From assembly GCA_037139095.1 (NCBI GenBank), contig JBAXHD010000001.1, positions 148,076-212,075 of the forward strand: DNA of 64,000 nucleotides, in the 5' to 3' direction. Below the pieces are notes generated by a model that saw only the letters and a program-made list of their open reading frames with translations, had not been told where the DNA came from and searched no databases. The DNA comes from WLMZ01 sp037139095 (lineage in GTDB: Bacteria; Actinomycetota; Acidimicrobiia; Acidimicrobiales; Ilumatobacteraceae). A program made the translations under genes and the position numbers. Position 1 is the first letter of the stretch; each line of letters opens with the position of its first letter. Below are positions 32,962 to 41,318 of the stretch, piece by piece.

Positions 32962-34836
32962 TTAGATATCGACAGCAGCAGCAGCAAACTGCGCGTTGTA
33001 GAGCGCATAGTACGCACCGCGCTTCGCAAGAAGTTCATGGTGGTTGCCCTGCTCGACGATGCTTCCTGCGTCCATCACCAAGATCAGGTCGGCGTCGCGA
33101 ATGGTGCTGAGTCGGTGTGCGATCACAAAGCTGGTGCGCTTCGATCGAAGTGCGGCCATCGCTTGTTGGATCAGTACCTCGGTGCGGGTGTCTACCGAGC
33201 TCGTTGCTTCGTCGAGAATCAAGATGGCAGGGTCGGCCAAGAAGGCCCGGGCGATGGTGATGAGCTGCTTTTCGCCGGCGCTGATAGCACCGCCTTCGTC
33301 GTCGATGAGCGTGTCGTAACCCTCGGACAATGAGTGCACGAAGCGATCGACGTAGGTGGCCCGCGCTGCTTCGAGGATCTGCTCTTCGGTGCAACCGACG
33401 AGACCGTAGGCGATGTTCTCGCGGATGGTTCCGCTGAACAACCACGTGTCTTGCAACACCATGCCCACGTTGCCACGCAGGTCGCGTCGAGGCATCTGCG
33501 AAATGTCGACACCGTCGAGACGGATGGCGCCACCGCCGATTTCGTAGAAGCGCATGATGAGGTTCACCAACGTGGTCTTGCCTGCGCCGGTAGGGCCAAC
33601 GATGGCAACTGTTTGGCCGGGCTCGGCGACCAACGACAGGTCAGTGATGAGCGGGTTCGCTGGGTCGTACGAGAATGACACATGGTCGAACTCAACCCGA
33701 CCGCGTGGCGTTGGTGTGGTCTCAGGAACCGGAGCATCGGGGCTCTGCTCGGGAGCATCGAGCAACTCGAACACTCGCTCGGCTGAGGCAATGCCCGACT
33801 GCAACACGTTGGCCATCGAGGCGAGCTGGGTAAGCGGCTGCGTGAACTGACGCGAATACTGAATGAACGCCTGAACATCGCCGAGGCTCATTGCGCCCGA
33901 CGAGACTCGCAGGCCGCCAATGACAGCAATGGCAACGAAGTTGAGGTTGCCAAGAAACATCATCGCCGGCTGGATGAGACCTGCGATGAACTGCGCACCG
34001 AAACTTGCTTCGTATAACTGGTCGTTCTTGTCGCTGAAGCGCTGCTCGATCTCGCGTTGGCGACCAAACACTTTGACGAGCGCGTGACCGGTGAAGGCCT
34101 CTTCGATTTGCGCGTTCAGTGCGCCAGTGTGCGACCACTGCGCGATGAAGCGCAGCTTCGAACGCTTGGTCACCAACCGAATGACATAGAACGACAATGG
34201 AATGGTGACCACCGCAACGCTGGCGAGCACCGGCGAGATGATGTACATCATGATGACTACGCCCACCAGACTGAGGGTCGAGGTGAGCACCATGCTGAGC
34301 GACTGTTGCATGCTCTGTGAAATGTTGTCGATGTCGTTGGTGACGCGGCTGAGCATGTCGCCGCGTGGTTGTGAGTCGACATAGTTCAAGGACAAACGGT
34401 TGAGCTTGTCTTCGACATCGGCGCGCAGGCGATACATCGTTCGCTGCACCACCTTGGCCAACGTGAACGACTGCAGCAACGACAGACTCGCCGACGCAAC
34501 ATAGAGAACCAGTACGCCTACCAGCACATTGCGCAACGCATGGAAGTCGATGCCTACATCGCGGTGGATGAGTCCCTTGAAGATGATGTCGGTGGCATGC
34601 CCGAGGATTCGAGGCCCCAACACCGACAGAGTGACGCTGCCTAAAGCCAGGACTACGCCCATGATGGCGCCGAAGCGTTCGGGCCGGAGTCGACCCAGCA
34701 GGCGGCGTGATGACCCACCGAAGTCTTTTGATTTTTCGGCGGGCATGCCCATGCTGGCCATGCGGCCAGCGGGACCCATGTTGCGGAGTTCGGACCCCGG
34801 CTGCTTTGGCGGTGCGGCGGCGGCTGAATCGCTCAT
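32962..34836 (-). CDS. Heterodimeric ABC exporter, subunit with canonical Walker B
   Basis: A 624-aa half-exporter, six TM helices then an ATPase. Walker A is GPTGAGKTT, Walker B ILILDEATSS with catalytic Glu, and switch His in VIAHRLST. The signature is ISAGEKQ instead of LSGGQ. This complements its partner, whose Glu and His are replaced, so the pair should have one active and one degenerate ATP site, as in TM287/288-type exporters. ATG 34836 overlaps the partner's stop as ATGA. A basic, Met/Gly-rich tail precedes the first helix. Substrate unknown; the WS/DGAT gene downstream hints at lipid. Confidence 0.9.
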   Translation of the reverse strand: MSDSAAAAPPKQPGSELRNMGPAGRMASMGMPAEKSKDFGGSSRRLLGRLRPERFGAIMGVVLALGSVTLSVLGPRILGHATDIIFKGLIHRDVGIDFHALRNVLVGVLVLYVASASLSLLQSFTLAKVVQRTMYRLRADVEDKLNRLSLNYVDSQPRGDMLSRVTNDIDNISQSMQQSLSMVLTSTLSLVGVVIMMYIISPVLASVAVVTIPLSFYVIRLVTKRSKLRFIAQWSHTGALNAQIEEAFTGHALVKVFGRQREIEQRFSDKNDQLYEASFGAQFIAGLIQPAMMFLGNLNFVAIAVIGGLRVSSGAMSLGDVQAFIQYSRQFTQPLTQLASMANVLQSGIASAERVFELLDAPEQSPDAPVPETTPTPRGRVEFDHVSFSYDPANPLITDLSLVAEPGQTVAIVGPTGAGKTTLVNLIMRFYEIGGGAIRLDGVDISQMPRRDLRGNVGMVLQDTWLFSGTIRENIAYGLVGCTEEQILEAARATYVDRFVHSLSEGYDTLIDDEGGAISAGEKQLITIARAFLADPAILILDEATSSVDTRTEVLIQQAMAALRSKRTSFVIAHRLSTIRDADLILVMDAGSIVEQGNHHELLAKRGAYYALYNAQFAAAAVDI

Positions 34837-36566
34837 GCTGCGTCCTCGGCGCTCATCTGTGACGCAACGATCTCGGCATACGTAGGACATGTTGCGAGTA
34901 ACTCTGTATGGGTGCCAAGTCCCACAGTCTCGCCGTCTTCGAGCACCAGAATCTGGCTGGCGTTGATGATGGTAGAAACGCGCTGGGCAACGATGACCAC
35001 CGTGGCATTTGCGGTGTGCGGAGCCAGGGCGGCGCGCAGGCGGGCGTCGGTAGCGAGGTCGAGTGCAGAGAACGAGTCATCGAACAGATAGATCTCGGGC
35101 TTACGCACCAAGGCTCGGGCGATTGCGAGACGCTGTCGCTGACCGCCAGAAACGTTTGAGCCGCCTTGGGCGATTGGGGCCTCGAGCTGGCCTGGCATTG
35201 CTGAGACGAAGTCGGTCGCTTGGGCAATTGCCAGAGCGGCCCAGAGGTCTTCGTCGGTGGCATTGGGGTCGGCGAAGCGGAGGTTGCTTGCAACGGTGCC
35301 CGAGAAGAGATACGGCTTCTGCGGAACCAATCCGATGCGTCCCCAAAGCAGATCGGGGTCGAGGTCGCGAACGTCGACGCCATCGACCATGACCGAGCCA
35401 GATGTGGCGTCGAACAGTCGTGGAATAAGACTCAGCAGCGTTGTCTTGCCCGAGCCGGTGCTGCCGATGATTGCGGTGGTTTGTCCGGCTGTGGCGCGCA
35501 GCGAGATGCCGCCCAGCACCGGAGCAACGGCGCCGGGATAGTGGAACCCGACGTCGCGTAGTTCGAGCGTGCTGTGACTGGTGAGGTTGGTGGTTGGGTT
35601 CGGTGAGCGCACAACAGATGATTCGGTGTCGAGCACTTCGTTGATGCGTTCGGCACACACAGCAGCGCGTGGGATGAGCACGGCCATGAACGTAGCCATC
35701 ATCACTGACATCAAGATTTGAGCGAGGTAGCTGAGGAACGCAATGAGCGCTCCGATCTTCATTTCGCCTCTGTTGATGCGGCCAGCACCGAACCACAACA
35801 CGGCCACGCTTGATGCGTTGAGAATGAACATCACTGTGGGGAACATCAGCGCTTGCAAGCGCCCGGCTCGCAATGCTGCGCCGGTGACCTCGGTGTTGAC
35901 CTCGGCGAACCGGTCGACCTCGACGGGTTCGCGGACAAACGCACGCACCACGCGGATACCAGTGATCTGCTCGCGCAGCACGCGGTTCACGGTGTCGATG
36001 CGGGCTTGCATCACGCGGAATTGCGGCACCATCTTCGACACCACGATGCCCACGCACAGCAGCAGCATCGGAACGCTGACGGCCAGAATCCACGACAGCC
36101 CGCGGTCTTCGCGCAGCGCCATGATGATCCCGCCAACGGCGGTGATGGGCGCGGCCACCAGCATGGTGCAGGTCATCATCATGAACATCTGCACTTGCTG
36201 CACATCGTTGGTGATTCGCGTGATGAGCGACGGGGCGCCGAATTGGCCAACCTCACGGGCAGAGAACTCGCTGACGTGATTGAAGATGCCGCGGCGTACA
36301 TCGCGACCGAAACCCATCGAGGCCCGAGACCCGAAGTACACCGCAGCGCATGCGGTACATACCTGAAGCACGGTGACAGCAATCATGAGCGCGCCGGTTT
36401 TCCAGATGTACCCGGTGTTGCCAGTGGCGACGCCTTTGTCGATGATCTTGGCGTTGAGCGATGGCAAATAGAGCGCGGCCACCGACTGAATCGTTTGCAT
36501 CAGCACCACTGCGAGAAGTGCGCCGCGATATCGCCCGAGGTATGAGCGAAGCAAACGTGCGAGCAT
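34833..36566 (-). CDS. Heterodimeric ABC exporter, subunit with degenerate ATP site
   Basis: A 577-aa half-exporter. Walker A GSTGSGKTT and signature NVSGGQRQR are intact, but Walker B reads IYLFDDS (Asp for the catalytic Glu) and the switch region VIVAQRVST has Gln for His. These changes mark the non-hydrolysing site of heterodimeric exporters and match the altered signature in the downstream gene. It is the first gene of the operon ABC-ABC-WS/DGAT. The promoter should lie in 36567-36663. Confidence 0.9.
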   Translation of the reverse strand: MLARLLRSYLGRYRGALLAVVLMQTIQSVAALYLPSLNAKIIDKGVATGNTGYIWKTGALMIAVTVLQVCTACAAVYFGSRASMGFGRDVRRGIFNHVSEFSAREVGQFGAPSLITRITNDVQQVQMFMMMTCTMLVAAPITAVGGIIMALREDRGLSWILAVSVPMLLLCVGIVVSKMVPQFRVMQARIDTVNRVLREQITGIRVVRAFVREPVEVDRFAEVNTEVTGAALRAGRLQALMFPTVMFILNASSVAVLWFGAGRINRGEMKIGALIAFLSYLAQILMSVMMATFMAVLIPRAAVCAERINEVLDTESSVVRSPNPTTNLTSHSTLELRDVGFHYPGAVAPVLGGISLRATAGQTTAIIGSTGSGKTTLLSLIPRLFDATSGSVMVDGVDVRDLDPDLLWGRIGLVPQKPYLFSGTVASNLRFADPNATDEDLWAALAIAQATDFVSAMPGQLEAPIAQGGSNVSGGQRQRLAIARALVRKPEIYLFDDSFSALDLATDARLRAALAPHTANATVVIVAQRVSTIINASQILVLEDGETVGLGTHTELLATCPTYAEIVASQMSAEDAA

Positions 36567-36663
36567 GAGTTCTCCAGAGGCAGGGGTTACGAACGGCTAC
36601 ATGATGGTACGCGCCTGCTCGACCAAATCCCGCGTTGTTCTGCGCCAACGGGTGTGGGGTGAC

Positions 36664-36933
36664 ATGCTGCACAGCATGCGACGTTCTATTGACGACTACC
36701 CCTTTTCTGAGGCCGATCGACCAGTTGGCGACGAAGACGCCGCTCGCCTGTCGTGGGCCATCGCCATTAGCGACGACTACGACGATGCCGAACCACGGGT
36801 GGTGCTCACCCTCGAAGAGGTTGGGCTGCCGGGCGAGGGGCTCGTTGCCCATTTACCGCCGCATCTGGCTCGCCGTCTGCGAGGTGCAATTCACGATGCA
36901 CTCAGGGAAATAGGAGAAGACCCAGGTCGATGA
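36664..36933 (+). CDS. Small acidic hypothetical protein
   Basis: An 89-aa acidic protein (MLHSMRRSIDDYPFSEADRPVGDEDAARLSW...) with no recognised family, signal or membrane segment. ATG 36664 is chosen; ATG 36676 is possible, and an ORF start at 36565 would add a region with no coding character. A 16-bp inverted repeat (CATGCTG-CA-CAGCATG, 36663-36678) covers the start codons and could affect translation or be a binding site. It is divergent from the ABC exporter operon. Confidence 0.5.
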   Translation: MLHSMRRSIDDYPFSEADRPVGDEDAARLSWAIAISDDYDDAEPRVVLTLEEVGLPGEGLVAHLPPHLARRLRGAIHDALREIGEDPGR

Positions 36934-37052
36934 TTTCGCTGGCTAATGTTGGTGCGACCGTTGGGGAATAGGCCTCGCTGGTCTATTGTTGACCGAGTTA
37001 GTCGGATTTATGCTGACGTTGTTTCTATTCCTCTCTTGCCTGGAGGCCGCCC

Positions 37053-38843
37053 GTGGGCGTCACCCCAATAGTTGCCGCACCTCGTGACCTCGATGCTGAG
37101 CAACAGCGCGACATTGTTCGCTTCGAACAAGCCGTTACCCAGTACCTCGCCGGAGAGATCAGCGAAGACGTCTTTCGAGTGATGCGTCTCAACAATGGCG
37201 TCTATGGCCAGCGCCAAGGCGGCACCAATCAGATGGTGCGCATCAAGTTGCCCGCAGGCACCATCACGCCAGAGCAGATGGACATGATGGGGCACCTCGC
37301 CGAGAACTTCTCGCGCGGTTGGGGGCACATCACCACCCGCCAAAACGTGCAGGTTCACTTCGTTGAACTCACTCGCGTTCCCGAGGTCATGCGTCAGCTC
37401 GCGTCGGTCGGGCTCACCAGCCGCGAGGCATGTGGCGACACCGTACGCAACGTGATGGCGTGCCATCTCGCTGGCGCCTGCCCACACGAACACCTCGATG
37501 TCACCGCGTGGGCCGATGCCACGTTCCGTCACTTCGTTCGCAACCCGTTGGGTCAGCGTTTGCCGCGCAAGTTCAAAGTGAACTTCTCTGGATGCAGCAC
37601 CGATTGTGGCCAGGCGATGTTCAACGATGTTGGCGTCATCGCCACAACTCGAACCCTCGACAACGGCGACACCGAGGCGGGCTTCCGTATCTACATCGCC
37701 GGCGGTCTCGGCGCAACGCCGCACCCAGCGATGGCTCTCGAAGACTTCACGAGTCGCGAAGACTTGTTGCCAACGATCGAAGCCGCGCTACGTGTGTTCG
37801 AGCAGACCGGCAACCGAGACAACAAGCTGCGCGCCCGAATGAAGTGGGTTGTCGATCAGCTCGGCATCGACGAGGTTCGTCGTCGGGTGATCAAGATTCG
37901 TCACACGCTGCCAGCGTCGTCGTCGTGGCCAGGTGGCATCCCTGCCGAAGTCACCATCGCCGGCGACAAGCCTGCTGGCCGTTCGGCCATCGTTGAAGCC
38001 ACCGCTGTCGGGCAAGGCGTGAATGTCACGCTCACGCCTCGCGACCCCTACAGCCGTTGGGTGGCCACCAGCGTTATTCGCGGCACCGCTAACGGCACGG
38101 TGTCGGCGGTTGCCTACGCGGCACTTGGCGATCTCACCGCTTCGCAGTTTCGGTCGCTCGCTTCGATCCAGCGCGAACTCAACGCCGATGTGCGTTTGAG
38201 TAACCGCCAAAACGTTGTCTTCCGCGGTCTCACTGAAGAGCAGCTTCCGGTTCTGTACGCCCGCCTCGAAGCCATCGACATGGCCCGACCCGGTGCCGAG
38301 TTGGCACGCGATGTTGTGGCGTGCCCGGGTGCCGATACGTGCAACATTGCCGTCACTCAGTCGCGCGGTTTGGCCAAGGCCATTGGCGATCGTCTCGAAG
38401 ACGAGGGTCTCGCCGAAGTCGGTGGCATTCGCATCAACATTTCTGGTTGCACGAACAGTTGCGGTCAGCACCACGCGTCGGACATCGGTTTCTTCGGCGC
38501 CGAGCGTCGTGCGCATGGCAAGCCTGCCCCTGGTTATCAAATGCTGCTCGGCGGTTACGTGGGTGAAGAGAGCATTCACTTTGGCGAGAAGGCGCTGCGC
38601 CTGCCCGCCAAGGCTGCACCCGAAGCGGCAGCGCGCGTGGTGCGTCGCTTCGCCGAAGAGCGCGAAGCCGGCGAACGCTTCCGCACCTGGATGGATCGTG
38701 TTGGCGGTGCTACCGCTGTCGCCGAGTCGCTCAAAGATCTTGACTTCTTCCCATCGCCCGAAGAAGCACCTGAGTTCTATGCCGACTACGACGAGACCGG
38801 GCCGTTTGTTGCCGACGTCGGCGAGTCAGAGTGCGCAGTCTGA
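37053..38843 (+). CDS. Ferredoxin-dependent sulfite/nitrite reductase
   Basis: A 596-aa siroheme/[4Fe-4S] reductase carrying out six-electron reduction of sulfite (or nitrite) for assimilation. Two ferrodoxin-like halves are visible (IKLPAGTITPEQMDMMGHLAENFSRGWGHITTRQNVQ near residue 65 and a repeat with LSNRQNVVFRGL near 385). The cluster Cys residues are in CPGADTCNIAVTQS and ISGCTNSCGQHH. In actinobacteria this type is usually sulfite reductase. The GTG start has TGGAGG six bases before it. No cysH or sat gene is in view; a DUF4202 gene follows with a 13-bp overlap. Confidence 0.9.
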   Translation: MGVTPIVAAPRDLDAEQQRDIVRFEQAVTQYLAGEISEDVFRVMRLNNGVYGQRQGGTNQMVRIKLPAGTITPEQMDMMGHLAENFSRGWGHITTRQNVQVHFVELTRVPEVMRQLASVGLTSREACGDTVRNVMACHLAGACPHEHLDVTAWADATFRHFVRNPLGQRLPRKFKVNFSGCSTDCGQAMFNDVGVIATTRTLDNGDTEAGFRIYIAGGLGATPHPAMALEDFTSREDLLPTIEAALRVFEQTGNRDNKLRARMKWVVDQLGIDEVRRRVIKIRHTLPASSSWPGGIPAEVTIAGDKPAGRSAIVEATAVGQGVNVTLTPRDPYSRWVATSVIRGTANGTVSAVAYAALGDLTASQFRSLASIQRELNADVRLSNRQNVVFRGLTEEQLPVLYARLEAIDMARPGAELARDVVACPGADTCNIAVTQSRGLAKAIGDRLEDEGLAEVGGIRINISGCTNSCGQHHASDIGFFGAERRAHGKPAPGYQMLLGGYVGEESIHFGEKALRLPAKAAPEAAARVVRRFAEEREAGERFRTWMDRVGGATAVAESLKDLDFFPSPEEAPEFYADYDETGPFVADVGESECAV

Positions 38844-39421
38844 GCCAGCAACTGCTCGATGCGTGTGCAGTAATCGACGCTGCGAACGCGCTCGATCCAA
38901 CAGTGATCGTGGTTCGTGGCGAGTCAGTCGCGCTTGCCTTGGCGCACGGCCGTCTTGCCACCGATTGGGTGCGTCACCTCAATCCTGAAGCCGGCGATGC
39001 GCTCGTTATCGCTGCGCGTGCCCACCATCTGCGTCGCTGGGAAGTGCCTCGCACCACCTACCCCGAAGGTAAGGCTGGTTACCTGCGTTGGCGCAAGGAT
39101 CAAAAGGCACGTCACGCTCGCGATGTAGAGGTGATCCTCAACGCTGCGGGATACGACGCGCTCACTATCCAGCGGGTGCAGGTTTTGATACGGCGCGAGC
39201 AACTCAAAACCGATCCCGACACTCAGGTGCTCGAAGACGCAGCGTGTCTCGTGTTCATCGAAACGCAGCTTGCCGAGATGGCACCGCGTTTCGATCGTGA
39301 CCATCTGCTTGAGGTGATTCGCAAGACCGCAGCGAAGATGAGTGCTGCTGGTCTGGCCGCTGTAGCTCTGCTACCGATTGGGGCCGTTGAGCACGAACTG
39401 CTCGCAGCAGCGCTGGCGTAG
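38831..39421 (+). CDS. DUF4202 family protein
   Basis: A 196-aa protein of the DUF4202 family: AARAHHLRRWEVPRTTYPEGKAGYLRWRKDQKARHA near residue 60 and LEDAACLVFIETQLAEMAPRFDRDHLLEVIRKTAAKMS near residue 138. The His/Asp/Glu-rich helical layout (HH, ED, E) resembles HD-type metal proteins, but catalysis is unproven. Its GTG start lies inside the reductase gene, so translation is probably coupled. Family members recur next to sulfur-assimilation genes, which suggests a helper role there. Confidence 0.85.
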   Translation: MRSLSQQLLDACAVIDAANALDPTVIVVRGESVALALAHGRLATDWVRHLNPEAGDALVIAARAHHLRRWEVPRTTYPEGKAGYLRWRKDQKARHARDVEVILNAAGYDALTIQRVQVLIRREQLKTDPDTQVLEDAACLVFIETQLAEMAPRFDRDHLLEVIRKTAAKMSAAGLAAVALLPIGAVEHELLAAALA

Positions 39422-39442
39422 AGCTCGCGTAGCGCCGCAGAT

Positions 39443-40618
39443 TCAGACGTAGTGCTCTTGCAGCGGCGGGAAGCCGTTGAAGCCCACCGAACTGTATGTG
39501 GTGGTGTAGGCGCCGGCTGACAAGATGTCGACCATGTCGCCCTCGGCCAGCGCTAGGGGAAGCTCGTAGGAGCTCTTTTCGTAGAGCACGTCGGCCGAAT
39601 CGCACGTGGGGCCAGCGAGTACAACTGGGCCACCAGTCTGACCGTCGTGGGGCGTGCGAAGCCGATAGCGAATTGCTTCGTCCATGGTCTCGGCGAGACC
39701 GTGGAACTTGCCGCAGTCGAGATAGATCCAGCGCTCGCTATCGGCGGGGGAGCGGCGCGACACGAGCACCACCTCGCTGCGCAGCAGGCCAGCATCGGCG
39801 ACCAAGTACCGACCGGGCTCGACCATGACTTCGGTGAGACCGAGCGGAAACCACTTGGCGAGGGCCGTTCGCACGGCGGCACCATAGGCATCGATGGCTG
39901 GTGCTGCCTCGCGATAGGTGCCGGGGAAGCCTCCTCCCAGGTTCACAAAGCTGGGGTTTGCTCCTTGGTTACGGGCCCGCTCGACAATCTCGGCAACGAC
40001 CTCGAGCGTGTCGTCCCATGCGCTGAGGTCGCGCTGCTGCGAGCCGACGTGAAACGAAACACCTGACTCAAGTCCGGCCTTGCCCGCAAGCGCGAGCACG
40101 CGAACAACATCGGGCGCTTCCGCACCGAACTTGCGCGAGAGCGGCCAATCGGCGCCGCCGCAATCGTGACGCAGACGCACGCACACCGAAGCGCCGGGTG
40201 CTTCGACAGCAACCTTGTCGAGTTCGGCCTCGACGTCGACGGTGTAACGGCGTACGCCGCACGAGTGCGCGTAGGCAATGTCGCGACGCTTCTTGATCGT
40301 GTTGCCGTACGAGATGTCGTCGGGGTTTGCTCCAGCCTCGAGGCAGCGATCGATTTCGGCGGGACTGGCAACATCGAACGCTGAGCCGAGAGCTACGAGT
40401 CGACGCAGGATCGGCAGCGCCGGGTTGGCCTTGACCGCGTAGTACACGCGCGCCGCTGGGATTGCTTGAACGAGCTGCGCGTATCGCTCTTCGACGAGAT
40501 CGACATCGATGACAACGAACGGTGTCGGTGCGTCACTGTCGCGAAGAAAGGTGTCGATCTTGGCTGAGGGGGAGGAGATCGGTGTGGTCACGGCGGCGAC
40601 GTTATAAAGGTCGCTCAT
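39443..40618 (-). CDS. Ornithine-type (fold III PLP) decarboxylase
   Basis: A 391-aa pyridoxal-phosphate enzyme of the eukaryotic-like ornithine/lysine/diaminopimelate decarboxylase family. The PLP Lys is in YYAVKANPALP near residue 55; SFHVGSQQ and NLGGGFPG bind phosphate; active-site Cys is in GPTCDSADVLY near 340; C-terminal FNGFPP is typical. The absence of the DapDC substrate specificity helix and the CDS motif favour ornithine or lysine decarboxylation (putrescine/cadaverine synthesis). It is monocistronic. Confidence 0.85.
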   Translation of the reverse strand: MSDLYNVAAVTTPISSPSAKIDTFLRDSDAPTPFVVIDVDLVEERYAQLVQAIPAARVYYAVKANPALPILRRLVALGSAFDVASPAEIDRCLEAGANPDDISYGNTIKKRRDIAYAHSCGVRRYTVDVEAELDKVAVEAPGASVCVRLRHDCGGADWPLSRKFGAEAPDVVRVLALAGKAGLESGVSFHVGSQQRDLSAWDDTLEVVAEIVERARNQGANPSFVNLGGGFPGTYREAAPAIDAYGAAVRTALAKWFPLGLTEVMVEPGRYLVADAGLLRSEVVLVSRRSPADSERWIYLDCGKFHGLAETMDEAIRYRLRTPHDGQTGGPVVLAGPTCDSADVLYEKSSYELPLALAEGDMVDILSAGAYTTTYSSVGFNGFPPLQEHYV

Positions 40619-40692
40619 TCATTGCTACTGGTGATTCCATCAGTCAGCGCACCTGTTGCGTCAGTCAGTAACGGCTGACCGAACAGCCTGTG

Positions 40693-41307
40693 TTAACCGG
40701 CTGAGAGCACGAGGTCGAGCAGCTTGCGCACAAAGGGTCGATCGATGCGTCCGCCGGTGAGCAGGCGCCGATAGATGACGGGTCCGACCAAGACCTCGAC
40801 CATCACGTTGCGGTCAACGTCGGGGGAGAGATCGCCGCGTTGCGATGCGCGCCGCAAGATGGCCACCAGCGGCTTCTGGCGTTGCTTGATGTACTCGTCG
40901 AGCGATGCGCGAACCTCGGCGTCGTAGCACGCTGCTTCGATGAGATGAGGAAGGACGTCGGAACTGCCGCTGCTTGCGAAGCGCTCGATGAGCTGATCGA
41001 AATAGGTTTCGAGTTCGCGCCGCAAGTTGCCGTAGTCGGGCACATCGATGGGCTCGGTATCGGCCTGCAGCGCTTCGAGTACGAGGGCCTCTTTCGACGA
41101 CCAGCGTCGGTAGATGGTGGCCTTGCCTACGCCGGCTCGCGCCGCCACGGCGTCGATAGACAAACCAACGACACCGCCCTCACGCACGATGTCGAGCGTG
41201 GCCGCGAGGATGGCCTGATCGCAGCGAGCATCACGAGGCCGACCTGGCTTGCGCGAGATCGGAAGGTCGGCGGTTGTTGCCGACTGGGCTGTTGCGGTGC
41301 GGGCCAT
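40693..41307 (-). CDS. TetR-family regulator of the DHA2 efflux gene
   Basis: A 204-aa TetR regulator: RKPGRPRDARCDQAILAATLDIVREGGVVGLSIDAVAARAGVGKATIYRRWSSKEALVLEAL at about residues 19-80 is the DNA-binding domain; the C-terminus is of the TetR_C type. It begins 12 bp after the stop of the DHA2 efflux gene, so the two are co-transcribed, and the likely operator lies upstream of that gene. Confidence 0.9.
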   Translation of the reverse strand: MARTATAQSATTADLPISRKPGRPRDARCDQAILAATLDIVREGGVVGLSIDAVAARAGVGKATIYRRWSSKEALVLEALQADTEPIDVPDYGNLRRELETYFDQLIERFASSGSSDVLPHLIEAACYDAEVRASLDEYIKQRQKPLVAILRRASQRGDLSPDVDRNVMVEVLVGPVIYRRLLTGGRIDRPFVRKLLDLVLSAG

Positions 41308-41318
41308 TGGGTGAATAC

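Noticed and set aside
35101..36093. 330-codon frame inside the ABC exporter gene
   Set aside because: Arg-rich shadow of the ABC reading frame.
36663..36678. CATGCTG-CA-CAGCATG palindrome as an operator
   Set aside because: It lies inside the chosen coding start of a hypothetical gene; may be chance or translational. Mentioned in that gene's entry only.
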